A stretch of DNA of 64,000 bases, from contig NZ_JAKWJO010000007.1 of NCBI RefSeq assembly GCF_022760995.1, forward strand, positions 62,001 through 126,000. Direction: 5' to 3'. Of this stretch, positions 35,525 through 48,011 are shown in pieces. Position 1 is the first letter of the stretch. Every line of letters starts with the position of its first letter. The position numbers were made by a program, and so were the translations under genes. The notes beneath the pieces are model-generated. The model worked only from the letters and a program-made list of their open reading frames with translations. It was not told the DNA's origin and did no database searches. This DNA is from Dyella sedimenti. GTDB taxonomy: Bacteria > Pseudomonadota > Gammaproteobacteria > Xanthomonadales > Rhodanobacteraceae.

Positions 35525-36065
35525 GCTGACCACCGGCCCGCGCTTCGGCTTCGACCGCCGCATGTGCGTGGCGGCCAACCGCTGGGGCACGCGCCGTGCC
35601 GTCGGCGTGTTCTTCGGCATCGTCAGCCGCCTCGGCGACGGCGTGTTCTGGTATTCGCTGATGCTGGTGCTGGCCCTGATCGACGGCCGGCGCGGGCTGC
35701 TCGCCGCCGCGCAGATGGCGCTCACCGGCCTCACCGCCCTGCTGCTGTACCGGCTGCTCAAGCGCTGGACGCGCCGTCCGCGCCCGTTCCGCGCCTGCCC
35801 CGGCGTGATCGCCCACGTGCCGCCGCTGGACGAGTTCAGCTTCCCCTCGGGACATACGCTGCAGGCGGTGAGCTTCACCATCGTCGCACTCGCCTGGTAT
35901 CCCCTGCTGGCTCCGCTGCTGCTGACCTTCACCGCGCTGGTGGGCGCCTCGCGCGTGATCCTCGGCCTGCACTATCCCAGCGACGTGATCGCCGCCACCG
36001 CCATTGGCGGCGCGCTGGGCGCGCTGTCGCTATGGCTGCTACCGCTGCACGGGTTGGTGGCATAA
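35493..36065 (+). CDS. PAP2-family membrane phosphatase
   Basis: The 190-residue membrane enzyme has the three PAP2 motifs: KRWTRRPRP, SFPSGHT and SRVILGLHYPSDV. Family members dephosphorylate phosphatidic acid, phosphatidylglycerol phosphate or undecaprenyl pyrophosphate. AAGGAG lies seven bases before the ATG at 35493, which is inside the preceding glycosyltransferase gene, so the two are coupled. A REP-like unit begins right after the stop. Confidence 0.88.
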   Translation: MNPMPPLPTPELTTGPRFGFDRRMCVAANRWGTRRAVGVFFGIVSRLGDGVFWYSLMLVLALIDGRRGLLAAAQMALTGLTALLLYRLLKRWTRRPRPFRACPGVIAHVPPLDEFSFPSGHTLQAVSFTIVALAWYPLLAPLLLTFTALVGASRVILGLHYPSDVIAATAIGGALGALSLWLLPLHGLVA

Positions 36066-36087
36066 GTCGCACAGGGTGCGCTCCCCC
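36066..36087 (-). repeat. REP-like unit, single copy
   Basis: GTCGCACAGGGTGCGCTCCC starts right after the PAP2 stop codon (TAA at 36063-36065). Confidence 0.7.
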
Positions 36088-36096
36088 ATGGCGGTG

Positions 36097-36210
36097 GCTG
36101 CGCATTTGCGCGCCAGCGCGTCGCAAGCGCTTTGCGGTCAGACGGATAGCCCACCTATCCACAGGCTTTTCCCATGCGCATCCACATTCGCTGTGGAAAA
36201 CATGGCGTAG
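36097..36210. repeat. Dispersed ~110-bp repeat with DnaA-box-like inverted motifs, copy 1
   Basis: This region is about 80-85% identical by eye to 40214-40318. The core at 36152-36173 is identical over 22 bases and contains CTATCCACAG; TGTGGAAAAC follows in inverted orientation at 36192-36201. Both resemble the DnaA box TTATCCACA with one mismatch each. It is non-coding and lies between convergent PAP2 and accD. Confidence 0.7.
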
Positions 36211-36224
36211 GGTCGCGCACAGGC

Positions 36225-36254
36225 AAAAAAACAGCGCCCATAGGCGCTGTTTTC
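36225..36254 (-). terminator. Rho-independent terminator of accD
   Basis: The stem ACAGCGCC / GGCGCTGT with loop CATA is followed, on the minus strand, by seven T residues. It lies 25 bp past the accD stop. Confidence 0.9.
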
Positions 36255-36278
36255 GTGTACGGATGACCTTACCGTCGG

Positions 36279-37151
<873 letters not shown>

Positions 37152-37204
37152 ATCAATCAAACCTCGTGGAGCATCACCTTCTCCCGCCGGGAGAGGGAGC
37201 AAGT

Positions 37205-37998
37205 TCAGGCATCGAGCGCCTTGCGGATCGGCGCCAGGAAGCCCTGGGCACGCGTGGCGATGTCGCCGACATCTTCCGCACCCGCCAGGCGCTCCACCAG
37301 CGCGCTGCCGATCACCACCGCGTCCGCGAAGCCGGCGATGGCCTTGGCCGACGCCGCGTCACGCACACCGAAACCGACGGCCACCGGCGCCTGCGACTGC
37401 GCCCGGACCTCGGCCACGCGGGCGGCGATATCGGCAGTACTCAGCCGCGCCGCGCCGGTGATGCCGGCGAACGAGACATAGTACAGGAAACCCCTGGCGG
37501 ACCGGCACAACTGCACCATACGCGCGGGTGCGGTGGTCGGCGCGGCCAGCAGGATCTGCTGCAGGCCCGCCTCGCGCAGCGGCTGCAGCACGGATGATTC
37601 CTCCAGCGGACAATCGACCAGCAGCACGCCATCCACGCCGGCCTGCACCGCTTCGGCGGCGAAGCGCGCATAGCCGTGGATCTCGATGGGATTGAGGTAG
37701 CCCATCAGCACGATGGGCGTCTGCGCGTCGCTCTGGCGGAACTCGGCCACCCAGCGCAGCACGTCGGCCAGGCCCACGTTCCTGGCGAGGGCGCGCTCGC
37801 TGGCGTGCTGGATCACCGGGCCATCGGCCATCGGGTCGGAGAATGGCACGCCCAGCTCGATCAGGTCGGCGCCGGCCTCGACCAGCGCGTGCATCAGCGC
37901 GACTGTATGCGCGGGCGAAGGATCGCCGGCGGTAACGAAGGGAACCAGGCCGGTGCGTCCGGCGGCCTTCAGCTCGGCAAAGCGTCGATCGATGCGGC

Positions 37999-38002
<4 letters not shown>
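37205..38002 (-). CDS. trpA: Tryptophan synthase alpha subunit
   Basis: The 265-residue subunit cleaves indole-3-glycerol phosphate to indole. Catalytic acids lie in [18 protein letters not shown] (Glu and Asp), with [17 protein letters not shown] and [10 protein letters not shown] blocks downstream. The start overlaps the trpB stop (ATGA at 37999-38002). Confidence 0.97.
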
Positions 38003-39207
<1,205 letters not shown>

Positions 39208-39272
39208 GGGGGAACTCGGCAGGGCGGAATGCGCCAGCCACCCTAGCGGAAAGGCGCTCCGGCAAAAAGCGA

Positions 39273-39278
39273 TATGAT
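39273..39278 (+). promoter_or_regulatory. Candidate -10 in the trpB/LysR divergent region
   Basis: TATGAT lies 33 bases before the LysR start, in an otherwise G/C-rich 103-bp region. I could not find a clear T-N11-A LysR site or a -35, so this is only a candidate. Confidence 0.3.
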
Positions 39279-39310
39279 GGCCGCGATACGTCAGGAAAAC
39301 TCACCTATTC

Positions 39311-40210
39311 ATGTCCCGCCCGCTGCCCTCGCTGAATGCCCTGCATGCCTTCGAGGCCGCGGCACGGCTGGGCAGCGTGAGTCGCGCGGCGGTCGAGCTG
39401 CACGTCACCCATGGCGCGGTGAGCCGGCACATTCGCTCACTGGAGGAGGAACTGGGCACGCCCCTGTTCCAGCGCGAGGGGCGTGGCCTGGCGCTCACGG
39501 GCGCCGGCCAGCGCCTGCGCGATACCTGCACCGCCGCCTTCGCTCAACTGCGCGATACCTGCCAACTGCTGCGGCAGGACTCGGCCCAGGCGCCGTTCGT
39601 GCTCGGCTGCCCGGTCAGCCTGCTGGCGCGCTGGATGATTCCCCGGCTGGAACGCCTGATGTCCGACCTGCCCGAACTGTCGCTGCACCTGCGGCCGCAG
39701 GAGACGCCATTCGACGAGAGCCTTGCCGGGCTCGACGCCGCCGTGCTTTCCGGCGAGGCACCGTGGCCGCCCGCCTGGCGCGTGCGCCCGCTGCTGCGCG
39801 AGCGCATCGGCCCGGTAGCGAGTCCCGGCTTCGCCAGGACACATCGGCTGGCCCGCCAACGTCCCAAGGCCGTCCTGGGCCTGCCGCTGCTGCATACCCA
39901 GTCGCGTCCGCGAGCTTGGAGCGACTGGGCCGAACGCATCGGCCTGCCTACCGCCGGGCTGAAAACGGCCCACGGGTACCCGCACCTCTACCATCTGATC
40001 GAAGCGGCCGCGGCCGGCCGGGGCGTGGCCATCGCGCCGGAGCCCCTGGTGGCCGACGACCTCGCCAGCGGACGCCTGGTCGCGCCATGGGGCTTCGAGG
40101 AAGCCGATTCGCAATGGGTACTGGCCACGCCCATGCGGCTGCCGGCCGAGCGCTCGGAAAAACTGGCGGCATGGCTGGAAGCCGAATTGTGCCGGCCCGC
40201 CGGCGGATAG
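39311..40210 (+). CDS. LysR family regulator, TrpI/GcvA-like
   Basis: The 299-residue regulator has an N-terminal LysR helix-turn-helix (LNALHAFEAAARLGSVSRAAVELHVTHGAVSRHIRSLEEELG) and a C-terminal effector domain. The sequence is of the GcvA/TrpI type. In Pseudomonas, TrpI activates divergent trpBA in response to indoleglycerol phosphate, so the same role is a good inference here. The symbol is withheld because only position and family support it. Confidence 0.85.
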   Translation: MSRPLPSLNALHAFEAAARLGSVSRAAVELHVTHGAVSRHIRSLEEELGTPLFQREGRGLALTGAGQRLRDTCTAAFAQLRDTCQLLRQDSAQAPFVLGCPVSLLARWMIPRLERLMSDLPELSLHLRPQETPFDESLAGLDAAVLSGEAPWPPAWRVRPLLRERIGPVASPGFARTHRLARQRPKAVLGLPLLHTQSRPRAWSDWAERIGLPTAGLKTAHGYPHLYHLIEAAAAGRGVAIAPEPLVADDLASGRLVAPWGFEEADSQWVLATPMRLPAERSEKLAAWLEAELCRPAGG

Positions 40211-40213
40211 TGC

Positions 40214-40318
40214 GCTGCGCATTCGCGCGCCAACGCGTCGGCGCGCCTTGGCCATCAAGCGGATAGGACACCTATCCACAGGCTTTTCCCGCATGCGTCC
40301 ACATGGACTGTGGAAAAC
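40214..40318. repeat. Dispersed ~105-bp repeat with DnaA-box-like inverted motifs, copy 2
   Basis: This copy corresponds to 36097-36210; the identical 22-base core is at 40269-40290. It begins just after the LysR stop and lies next to a REP-like pair, as copy 1 lies next to a REP-like unit. Confidence 0.7.
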
Positions 40319-40351
40319 GTTGTGGGCCGATCGGATACCCCACCGCCTTTC

Positions 40352-40434
40352 TGTAGGAGCACACCCAGTGCGCGACCGCAGCGTCTGCATGTCCCGGCCT
40401 TGTTGGCGGTCGCGCACTGGGTGCGCTCCTACAG
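40352..40434. repeat. REP-like inverted pair overlapping a stop codon
   Basis: The left arm is 40352-40377 and the right arm 40407-40434, with TGTAGGAG at one end and CTCCTACA at the other. The right arm contains the TAG stop (40429-40431) of the JmjC-type gene. Confidence 0.85.
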
Positions 40435-41433
40435 GTATTGGCGGATGCGCTCGAGCAGCTTCCTGGATTGTTCCGCGTCCAGCTCGCCCAGCCACCCACG
40501 ACGCCCCTCGGGAATATGCGCGGCGGGATCCTCGTCGCCGAACACGTAATGGTCGAGCAACGCACGCCACGCCTCGCGCTCGGCCGGCGGCAGCGACTTG
40601 AACAGCAGGATGCAGTGCAGCAGCCCGCCCAGCCGGGTGTTGGGCACCAGGCCCACGCCCTGCCCGGCTTTCCACCAGTAGTTGACCAGCGCATTGAGTG
40701 GCCCCAGCGAGGCCACGTGGTGCCACCACATCGGCGGGATATAGACCGCATCGCCCGGCGCCAGCTCGGCTACCTGCGCCTGTTCCAGCGCAAGCTTCAG
40801 GCGCGGGTAACGCGGATCGTCGGGCCGGTCGACCCGGGCCATGCCGATGGCCGCGCCGGTGGGCGCGAAATCCAGCGGCCCGATATAGAGGTTCCGTACC
40901 TGTTCCGGCGGGAACAGCGTGAAGCGCCGCACGCCGCACACCACGCAAGCGATGTTGTGATACTCATCGAAATGCGCCGGCGTGGTGACGCGATTGCCGA
41001 TCCACAGGCGCGGCTGGATGGATGGAGCGAGCAGCGGCAAGGCGTGGTCTTCCAGCAGGCCCGGCAGGCAGGCGGCGACCGGCGCGCTCTGCAGCGCGAT
41101 GCCCGGCGCATCGTCGCTGCCGGCGTATTGCAGCAGGCGCTGCAGGGCCTGCGTCACCGATACGCGATGATGCTTGAAGTTGAAGGCCTCCAGGTCGTCG
41201 CGGTAGCCGACAAGGCCCTCGGCCTCGGGCGGCATCAGCAGCGCATCGACCGGCGTACCGTTGTCCCGCGCCATCAGCAGGTCGGCGAAGGCGCGCTCCG
41301 ACTGCGTGGCCGCCGCCACGAGCGGCCAGTGCTTCACCAGGCCACGGATGACCAGCGGGCGTTCGCTCCCAACGATCCGTGCCAGCGCATCGGGCTGGCC
41401 TTCGTAGTGGAATGCTTCGATCGGGGCGGGCAT
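40429..41433 (-). CDS. Cupin-like JmjC-domain protein
   Basis: The 334-residue protein belongs to the cupin_8/JmjC group of Fe(II)/2-oxoglutarate oxygenases. The expected metal ligands are HFDEYHN near residue 156 (His and Asp) and a distal His in the MWWHHVASLG segment; the C-terminal helical region is typical of protein hydroxylases such as FIH-like or tRNA/ribosomal oxygenases. The substrate is unknown. Unusually, it lies between trpF and the LysR/trpBA block. The stop codon is inside a REP-like repeat. Confidence 0.82.
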   Translation of the reverse strand: MPAPIEAFHYEGQPDALARIVGSERPLVIRGLVKHWPLVAAATQSERAFADLLMARDNGTPVDALLMPPEAEGLVGYRDDLEAFNFKHHRVSVTQALQRLLQYAGSDDAPGIALQSAPVAACLPGLLEDHALPLLAPSIQPRLWIGNRVTTPAHFDEYHNIACVVCGVRRFTLFPPEQVRNLYIGPLDFAPTGAAIGMARVDRPDDPRYPRLKLALEQAQVAELAPGDAVYIPPMWWHHVASLGPLNALVNYWWKAGQGVGLVPNTRLGGLLHCILLFKSLPPAEREAWRALLDHYVFGDEDPAAHIPEGRRGWLGELDAEQSRKLLERIRQYL

Positions 41434-41486
41434 GCGTGACCTGGACGCGCGACGGGAGCGCCATGCTAGCAGTGCGTGTGCCTGCC

Positions 41487-41511
41487 GTAGGAGCGCCTCC
41501 TGTGCGCGACC
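41487..41511 (+). repeat. REP-like unit, single copy
   Basis: GTAGGAGCGCCTCCTGTGCG, then CGACC, located 15 bp after the trpF stop and upstream of the JmjC gene. Confidence 0.75.
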
Positions 41512-41526
41512 GGCGAAAGGTCTGTC

Positions 41527-42144
41527 TCAAGCCGCTGCGCGCACCGCATGGATGAAATCGGCCAGCTTCCGCGGGTCCTTGATGCCCGGCGCCGATTCCA
41601 CGCCGCTGGCCACGTCCACCGCCCACGGCCGCGCCACGCGGATGGCTTCGCCCACGTTGCCCGCCGTGAGGCCGCCGGCCAGGATCAAGGGTTGCGCCAG
41701 ATCACGCGGCATCAGCGACCAGTCGAACGCCTTGCCGCTGCCGCCGGCCTCGCCCAAACCGTGGCCGTCCAGCAGCAGACCGGCGGCGCCGGGATACTCG
41801 CGCAGCCTGGCCAGCGCGGCGGCACCCTCGCCCATGGCGATGGCCTTCAGGTAGCGCAGGCCGAACTGCGCGCACCAGTCGTCGCGTTCCTCGCCGTGGA
41901 ACTGCAGCAGGTCCGGCCGCACCGCATCGATCGCCTCGCGCACCAGCGCGGCATCATCGTCCATGAACAATGCCACCACGCTCACGAACGGCGGCAGGGC
42001 GTGGACGATGGCGGCGGCTTGTTCCAGCGACACGCGGCGCTTGCTGCGCGCGGTGAACACCACGCCGATGGCGTCGGCGCCTAGCCGGGCCGCCAGCACG
42101 GCGTCCTCGACACGGGTCATGCCGCAGCACTTGATGCGCGTCAC
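41527..42144 (-). CDS. trpF: Phosphoribosylanthranilate isomerase
   Basis: The 205-residue TIM-barrel enzyme carries out step three from anthranilate. Catalytic residues are the Cys in RIKCCGMT (residues 3-10) and the Asp in [20 protein letters not shown] and [10 protein letters not shown] blocks are present. The GTG at 42144 overlaps the truA stop (GTGA), so truA and trpF are coupled. An ATG at 42171 would lengthen it without family support. Confidence 0.95.
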   Translation of the reverse strand: MTRIKCCGMTRVEDAVLAARLGADAIGVVFTARSKRRVSLEQAAAIVHALPPFVSVVALFMDDDAALVREAIDAVRPDLLQFHGEERDDWCAQFGLRYLKAIAMGEGAAALARLREYPGAAGLLLDGHGLGEAGGSGKAFDWSLMPRDLAQPLILAGGLTAGNVGEAIRVARPWAVDVASGVESAPGIKDPRKLADFIHAVRAAA

Positions 42145-42908
42145 AGGCTCACCTCCGCCGGCAATCCCCACTGCGCGTCGTAGCGCGGCCCCAGGAAGGT
42201 CAGGCCCGAGGCCGGCGCGGTAGGGCCGGCCACCTCGCGGTCGCGTCCCTCCAGCAGCTCGCGCATCCAGGCCACCGGCTGCTCGCCGCGGCCGACCGGC
42301 AGCAGCGAGCCGACGATGTTGCGCACCATGTGGTGCAGGAAGGCATTCGCCTCGATTTCCACGATCACCTGTTCTTCCTCCCGCCGCACGCTCACCGCCC
42401 GCACCTCGCGCCGCGCATGCGCGGCTTGGCAGGAGATCGCGCGGAAGGCGCTGAAGTCATGCTCACCGACCAGCGCCTGCGCCGACTCGTGCATGCGCGT
42501 GGCGTCCAGCGGCTGGCGTTCCCAGGTGACGTAGCGCGCCTCCAGCGCCGCGCGCACCGGGCGGTTGAGAATGCGGTAGCGGTAGCGCCGGCTACGCGCG
42601 GAGAAACGGGCGTGGAAAGCCGGCTCCACCGGCTGCGCCCACAGCACGGCCACGCTGGCCGGCAGGTTGGAACAGGCGCCCAGCACCCAGCCGCGCATGT
42701 CGCGATGGACCTCGGTATCGAAGTGCACCACCTGGCAGCGGCCGTGCACGCCGGCGTCGGTGCGCCCGGCGCAGGTGACCTCCACCGGATGCGCGGCGAC
42801 GAACGACAGCGCCCGCTCCAGCGCGCCCTGCACGGTGTCGCCGTGGCTCAGGCGCTGCCAGCCGGAGAACTCGGTGCCGTCGTATTCGATGCCAAGGGCG
42901 AGGCGCAT
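42141..42908 (-). CDS. truA: tRNA pseudouridine(38-40) synthase
   Basis: The 255-residue enzyme modifies uridines 38-40 of tRNA. The catalytic Asp lies in [24 protein letters not shown] and [11 protein letters not shown] are family blocks. It is coupled to trpF downstream and follows fimV. Confidence 0.96.
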   Translation of the reverse strand: MRLALGIEYDGTEFSGWQRLSHGDTVQGALERALSFVAAHPVEVTCAGRTDAGVHGRCQVVHFDTEVHRDMRGWVLGACSNLPASVAVLWAQPVEPAFHARFSARSRRYRYRILNRPVRAALEARYVTWERQPLDATRMHESAQALVGEHDFSAFRAISCQAAHARREVRAVSVRREEEQVIVEIEANAFLHHMVRNIVGSLLPVGRGEQPVAWMRELLEGRDREVAGPTAPASGLTFLGPRYDAQWGLPAEVSL

Positions 42909-42964
42909 GGAGAAGAAGCAGGGCCGGATGGGTAAGACGGCAAGATTAGCAGCCCCTCAACGAA

Positions 42965-42989
42965 CTCGGGCCGGCGTGGCCGGCCCGAG
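42965..42989. terminator. Strong hairpin after fimV
   Basis: A perfect 11-bp inverted repeat CTCGGGCCGGC / GCCGGCCCGAG with a GTG loop lies 22 bp beyond the fimV stop. No long T-run follows, so termination efficiency is uncertain. Confidence 0.55.
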
Positions 42990-43011
42990 CGGATCGAAGC
43001 GTGGCGGCAAC

Positions 43012-45327
43012 TCAGTGGATGCTGTCGAGCAGGCGCTTGGCCACGTCCTTCTGTATCTGCGTGCCTTCGTGCATGACTTCTTCCAGCATGGCCTGGGCGC
43101 CATCCGGATCGCCCATGTCGAGATAGGCGCGGGCCAGGTCAAGCTTGGTATCGACCGGATCGTCGCTGAACTGCCCCAACTCGTGGTTCAGGTCCTCGTG
43201 GTGCAGGCCGTCCGAGCCCGCTTCCCCGGCGGGCTCGGCAAAGGCCCAACTGGACGCATGGTCGAAGGACTCTTCCTCGGCGGGTTCGTGGCCGGCCGCG
43301 GCGGGAGCGGGCTCGGACGCGGGAGCGCTTGCCGGTGGCTGCGACGGACGCGGGGTGAGATCGAAATCGAAGTGGTATTCGCTGACCTTGGAAGACGGCG
43401 CCGGCGGCGACGGGATCGGCGGCAACTCGTCCGCCTCGCCGCGCTCGGCGTAGCGGTCCAGTTGGAAGTCGTCCAGCAGCGGCTTTTCCTCCGGAAGGTG
43501 CGGCGGCACCACGGCGTGCGCGAACAGGGGATGCTCGGGCACCAGGTCCTCGCCCATGCGCACCACGTCCTGCCACTCCGGCTGCTGCGGATCGGCGACA
43601 TGGGCGTGCATGGCCTCGGCGGCCGCCTCGAAGTGCTCCACGTCGCGGCGGCTGTAGTACAGGCTCACCAGCTCCAGGTGCAGGCCGATGTCGTCCGGGT
43701 GCTCGGCCAGTTGGTCGAGCAGTTCGTCCTGGTCCGGATCGGCGCTGGCCGGACCGGCCGGCGGCACCGTGCCGAAGCGGTCGGCCAGCGAACCGGCCGC
43801 CGCCGCATCGGTCTCGGCGGCCGGCTTGCGGCTGCGGCCGCGCAGGCCGAACAGGAGCAGCAGCACAACCACCGCCGCGCCCGCGCCCCAGGCCCAGGTC
43901 TGCATGTACCAGGGCTCCTCTTCCTGCACCGGCACTGGTTTAGTCGCAGGCTTCGCCACTGGCTTGGCCGGGGCGACAGGCTTGGCGGCCGTGGCCGCGC
44001 CGACGGGTGCCGGCGTGGCGGCGCTGGCGCCACCGGCCGGCGGCGTCGCGTTGCCCGCGGCGGCAGCGGCGGCAGGTTCGTTCGCCTTGACCACCGTTTC
44101 CTCGGGCGCGGCCGGCTGGGGCGCTTCCGCCGCCTTGGCGGGTGGCAGGCCGGCGGCCTTGCGCGCCGCAGCCAGCTGGCGCTGGAGGTCGGCGATTTCG
44201 TTGTCCTTGAGCGAGAGCAGGCGCTGGTTCTTGCCGTTGATGTCTTCCAGGTCCTTCAGGCGCGACTTCAGCTCGTCGCCCTGTTGCTGCAGGGAGGTCA
44301 GCGCCTCCTGGCTGCGCAGCAGGTCCTGGTGCAGGCTGGCCATGCCCTTGCTGCTGGCCTGGTCGCCCCCCTTGCCGCCCTGGGCGGCATTGCCGGCGCC
44401 CTCCTTGGCCGGCACCAGCGCCAGGTGGTCGCCGGCCGGACCGGCGGCAGCCGGGGACGAGGAGGCATTGGCCCGCGTGCCGGCATCGGCGACGGTGGTC
44501 GGCGCGCGCGCGGCGCCGGAACGCCAGTCGCCGTTCTGGCGGCGCACTTCGGCCAGGGCCGCGGCCGCCGAAGTGGCCAGGGCGTCCTCGCGGGAGGGTA
44601 CGCGCAACACCACGCCGCTCTTGAGCGCGTTGATGTTGTCGCGATAGAAGGCATCGGGGTTGGCCTGCTTGAGGGCCAGCAGCATCTGGTTGAAGTCCAC
44701 GCCGTCCGGCGCGGTCTCGTGGGCGATGCCCGAGAGGGTCTGGCCGCTTTCGACCGGGCCATAAGAGCCCGCGGCGGCGGCGCGCGCCGGACGGACCGGC
44801 CTGGCCACGGGTGCCGGCGTGGCGGGTGCGGGAGCGGTACCCTGGCTGGCGGTTTCCGCCGGCGCCGGGGCAGCGCGGCGGGACGGCTTGGCCGGCGCCT
44901 GGGCGGGAGCGTGGGTGGCAGGCGTGCCGGCCACGCTCCCGGGCGGATCCAGCAGGATGGTGAATTCGCGCAGGCTCTTGCCGGCGGCGTTGTTCACCTC
45001 GACCAGCAGGTCCAGGTAGGGATCGTTCACCGGCGCGCTGCTGGTGATGCGGATGACCTTGCGGCCGTTGGCGCCATCGACCACGGCGAACTGCAGCGGC
45101 ACCGCGGGGCCGGCGGCGACGCCGGCCTGGGCGGCGTCCTCGGCGGAAGCCAGGCGCGCGGTCAGGTTCTGCAGCTCGGCCGGGCTGTCGGGATTGACCG
45201 GGATCTCGGCCAGCAGGGGTTGGCCCAGGGCGGATTTCACCTGGATCTGGCCCAGCTCCAGCGCGACCGCCTGGCTGCTGCCCAGGGCCAGCGCCAGCAG
45301 CATCGACAGCTTCAACGAACGATTCAT
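43012..45327 (-). CDS. fimV: FimV-like pilus assembly/polar hub protein
   Basis: The 771-residue protein has a signal peptide, the FimV N-terminal domain (ALELGQIQVKSALGQPLLAE), a LysM peptidoglycan-binding module (GQTLSGIAHETAPDGVDFNQ), a coiled-coil (about 270-330), a transmembrane helix near 475-495, an acidic cytoplasmic region and a C-terminal FimV/TPR motif (KLDLARAYLDMGDPDGAQAMLEEVMHEG). In relatives it organises type IV pili and cell-pole signalling. The neighbourhood asd-fimV-truA is conserved in gammaproteobacteria. Confidence 0.93.
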   Translation of the reverse strand: MNRSLKLSMLLALALGSSQAVALELGQIQVKSALGQPLLAEIPVNPDSPAELQNLTARLASAEDAAQAGVAAGPAVPLQFAVVDGANGRKVIRITSSAPVNDPYLDLLVEVNNAAGKSLREFTILLDPPGSVAGTPATHAPAQAPAKPSRRAAPAPAETASQGTAPAPATPAPVARPVRPARAAAAGSYGPVESGQTLSGIAHETAPDGVDFNQMLLALKQANPDAFYRDNINALKSGVVLRVPSREDALATSAAAALAEVRRQNGDWRSGAARAPTTVADAGTRANASSSPAAAGPAGDHLALVPAKEGAGNAAQGGKGGDQASSKGMASLHQDLLRSQEALTSLQQQGDELKSRLKDLEDINGKNQRLLSLKDNEIADLQRQLAAARKAAGLPPAKAAEAPQPAAPEETVVKANEPAAAAAAGNATPPAGGASAATPAPVGAATAAKPVAPAKPVAKPATKPVPVQEEEPWYMQTWAWGAGAAVVVLLLLFGLRGRSRKPAAETDAAAAGSLADRFGTVPPAGPASADPDQDELLDQLAEHPDDIGLHLELVSLYYSRRDVEHFEAAAEAMHAHVADPQQPEWQDVVRMGEDLVPEHPLFAHAVVPPHLPEEKPLLDDFQLDRYAERGEADELPPIPSPPAPSSKVSEYHFDFDLTPRPSQPPASAPASEPAPAAAGHEPAEEESFDHASSWAFAEPAGEAGSDGLHHEDLNHELGQFSDDPVDTKLDLARAYLDMGDPDGAQAMLEEVMHEGTQIQKDVAKRLLDSIH

Positions 45328-45404
45328 CGTGTTATTCCCCCGAACGACCCCATGACGCTTCTTATCGGCCCGCCGGCATGCGGCAGCCCCCAGAACGAGG
45401 AGTC

Positions 45405-45465
45405 ACTTTAGTTTAGGTACGAGCCAATCAACAATAGCGCCGGCCAGTATTTACAACGTCTTGCT
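45405..45465 (-). promoter_or_regulatory. AT-rich promoter region upstream of fimV
   Basis: This A/T-rich patch, unusual here, lies 80-140 bp upstream of fimV on the minus strand (TTGATT and TAAACT are visible). I cannot pick one -35/-10 pair with confidence. Confidence 0.35.
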
Positions 45466-45511
45466 GCAGTTTCTTCTTGTTCGGGCGCGATTGCCATGCG
45501 CCGGGTACGGT

Positions 45512-45804
45512 TCAGGGATGGCTGCTCCCCTGGGGGGCGGCTTTCAGCGCCTGGAGCTGGCGCTGCAGGTCGGCGATCTGCTGGTCCTGCTGCTTGAGCT
45601 TGGCATCGTCCTGGTGGCTGCGCGTCTCTTCGCGTTCGACATCGCCCTGCAACTGCTTCACCTGGCCCTGCTGCTGGGCGATCGCCTGGTCCAGCCGCTT
45701 CTGGTCGGCGGCCTGCGCGCCGGCAAGCTTGGGCGCGTCCGCCGCCCGGACCGGCGCCGCGAGCGCCAGTGCACACACCACCAATCCGGACAGCGTCTTG
45801 GTCA

Positions 45805-45805
<1 letters not shown>
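45512..45805 (-). CDS. Small secreted coiled-coil protein
   Basis: The 97-residue product has a signal peptide (cleaved after VRAADA) and a Gln/Asp-rich coiled coil with heptads (residues about 30-88, e.g. LKQQDQQIADLQRQLQ). I do not recognise a family. Its ATG overlaps the asd stop by one base (TAATG), so it is expressed with asd and lies before fimV. Confidence 0.7.
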
Positions 45806-46833
<1,028 letters not shown>

Positions 46834-46860
46834 GTTCCGTTATCAGGTTGGAGGAATCGG

Positions 46861-46916
46861 AAAACCGCCCCGGCGGCACCGATCTCCGCTATCCGCGGAA
46901 ATCTAGCCGGGGCGGC
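46861..46916 (-). terminator. Terminator of the 2-hydroxyacid dehydrogenase gene
   Basis: CCGCCCCGGC and GCCGGGGCGG form a ten-pair stem enclosing a smaller CCGC/GCGG hairpin, with TTTT at the end on the minus strand. It lies 40 bp past the gene. Confidence 0.7.
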
Positions 46917-46955
46917 GCGCAAAACAACCCACGACACGCATGGGCGTGAAAGTCA

Positions 46956-47963
46956 TCACGCTTTATGTGCCAGCACCGCGGGATTGAGCGGCGTCGGCGG
47001 CTTGCCGGCCGACTCGCCATAGCCCAGCGCGGCGATCACATTGTCGGCCGCCAGCTGGGCCATGGCGCGCCGTGTTTCCCCGCTGGCGCTGGCGATGTGC
47101 GGGCTGAGTACCACGTTGTCCAGGGCGAGCAGGTCCGGATGCACCACCGGCTCGCCCTCGAACACGTCCAGCGCCGCGGCCGCCAGTTTCCCCTCGCGCA
47201 GCGCGGCGGCCAGCGCCGCGTCGTCCACGATGCCGCCGCGGGCGATGTTGACCAGCAGGGCCGAACGCTTCATTTGCGCCAGCTCGGGCGCGCCGATGGC
47301 ATGCCGGTTTTCCGCGGTGAACGGCAGCACCAGCACCAGGAAATCGGCCCGGGCCAGCAGCTCCGGCTTGCCCACCAGGATGGCGCGGCACTCACGCTCC
47401 ACCGCCTCGGGCAGCCGCGAGCGGTTGTGGTAGAGCACCGGCATGCCGAAGCCCAGCGCGCGCCGGGCGACGGCCTGGCCGATGCGGCCCATGCCCAGGA
47501 TGCCGAGCGTGCGGCCGTGCAGGTCCAGGCCCATCCAGTCGTCGAAGCGCATGTTGCTGCCCGGCCAATGCCCGGCCCGCAGCCAGCGCTCGGCCGCGCT
47601 CACGCGGCGGGCCGCGGCCAGCATCAGGGCCCAGGCGTAGTCGGCCACGCTCTCGGTCAGCACGTCGGGCGTATTGGTGGCCAGCACACCTGCGCGGGTG
47701 AGCGCCTCCAGGTCGAGGTTGTTGTAGCCGACGCCAAGGTTGGCCACCACTTTCAGGCGATGGTTGCCCTCGATCACGGCGGCATCCACGCGATCGGCCA
47801 GGCCCACCAGGGCGCCATCCACGCCGGCCAGCTTCTGCCTGAGTTCGGCGGCGTCGTGCGGCCGGTCCTCGGGCTCGACCTGGACCTCGAAGTAGTCGGC
47901 CAGGCGCGCCAGCACCTCGGGGAACAGCGGGCGGGCGACCCAGATTTTCGGTTTGGCGGTCAT
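46956..47963 (-). CDS. D-2-hydroxyacid dehydrogenase (GhrB-like)
   Basis: The 335-residue NAD(P)-dependent enzyme has the dinucleotide motif GILGMGRIGQAVARRALGFG and the catalytic Arg (NIARGGIVDD), Glu (FEGEP) and His (LSPHIAS) of the D-isomer family. It most resembles glyoxylate/hydroxypyruvate reductases. It lies between aroC and asd on the same strand and may serve glyoxylate or hydroxypyruvate reduction. Confidence 0.9.
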   Translation of the reverse strand: MTAKPKIWVARPLFPEVLARLADYFEVQVEPEDRPHDAAELRQKLAGVDGALVGLADRVDAAVIEGNHRLKVVANLGVGYNNLDLEALTRAGVLATNTPDVLTESVADYAWALMLAAARRVSAAERWLRAGHWPGSNMRFDDWMGLDLHGRTLGILGMGRIGQAVARRALGFGMPVLYHNRSRLPEAVERECRAILVGKPELLARADFLVLVLPFTAENRHAIGAPELAQMKRSALLVNIARGGIVDDAALAAALREGKLAAAALDVFEGEPVVHPDLLALDNVVLSPHIASASGETRRAMAQLAADNVIAALGYGESAGKPPTPLNPAVLAHKA

Positions 47964-48011
47964 CGGTATGCGCTTCTGTCTGGACCGGCCCGAACCGGAG
48001 CCGGCATGGTT

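Noticed and set aside
36097..36210. Replication origin, because of the DnaA-box-like motifs
   Set aside because: There is no dnaA, dnaN or gidA nearby, no A/T-rich unwinding region and only two imperfect boxes; the same sequence recurs at 40.2 kb, so it is a repeat.
42667..45411. A 914-residue plus-strand frame opposite fimV
   Set aside because: It is an antisense frame full of Gly/Arg/Leu/Val runs; fimV on the minus strand has signal, LysM and FimV motifs.
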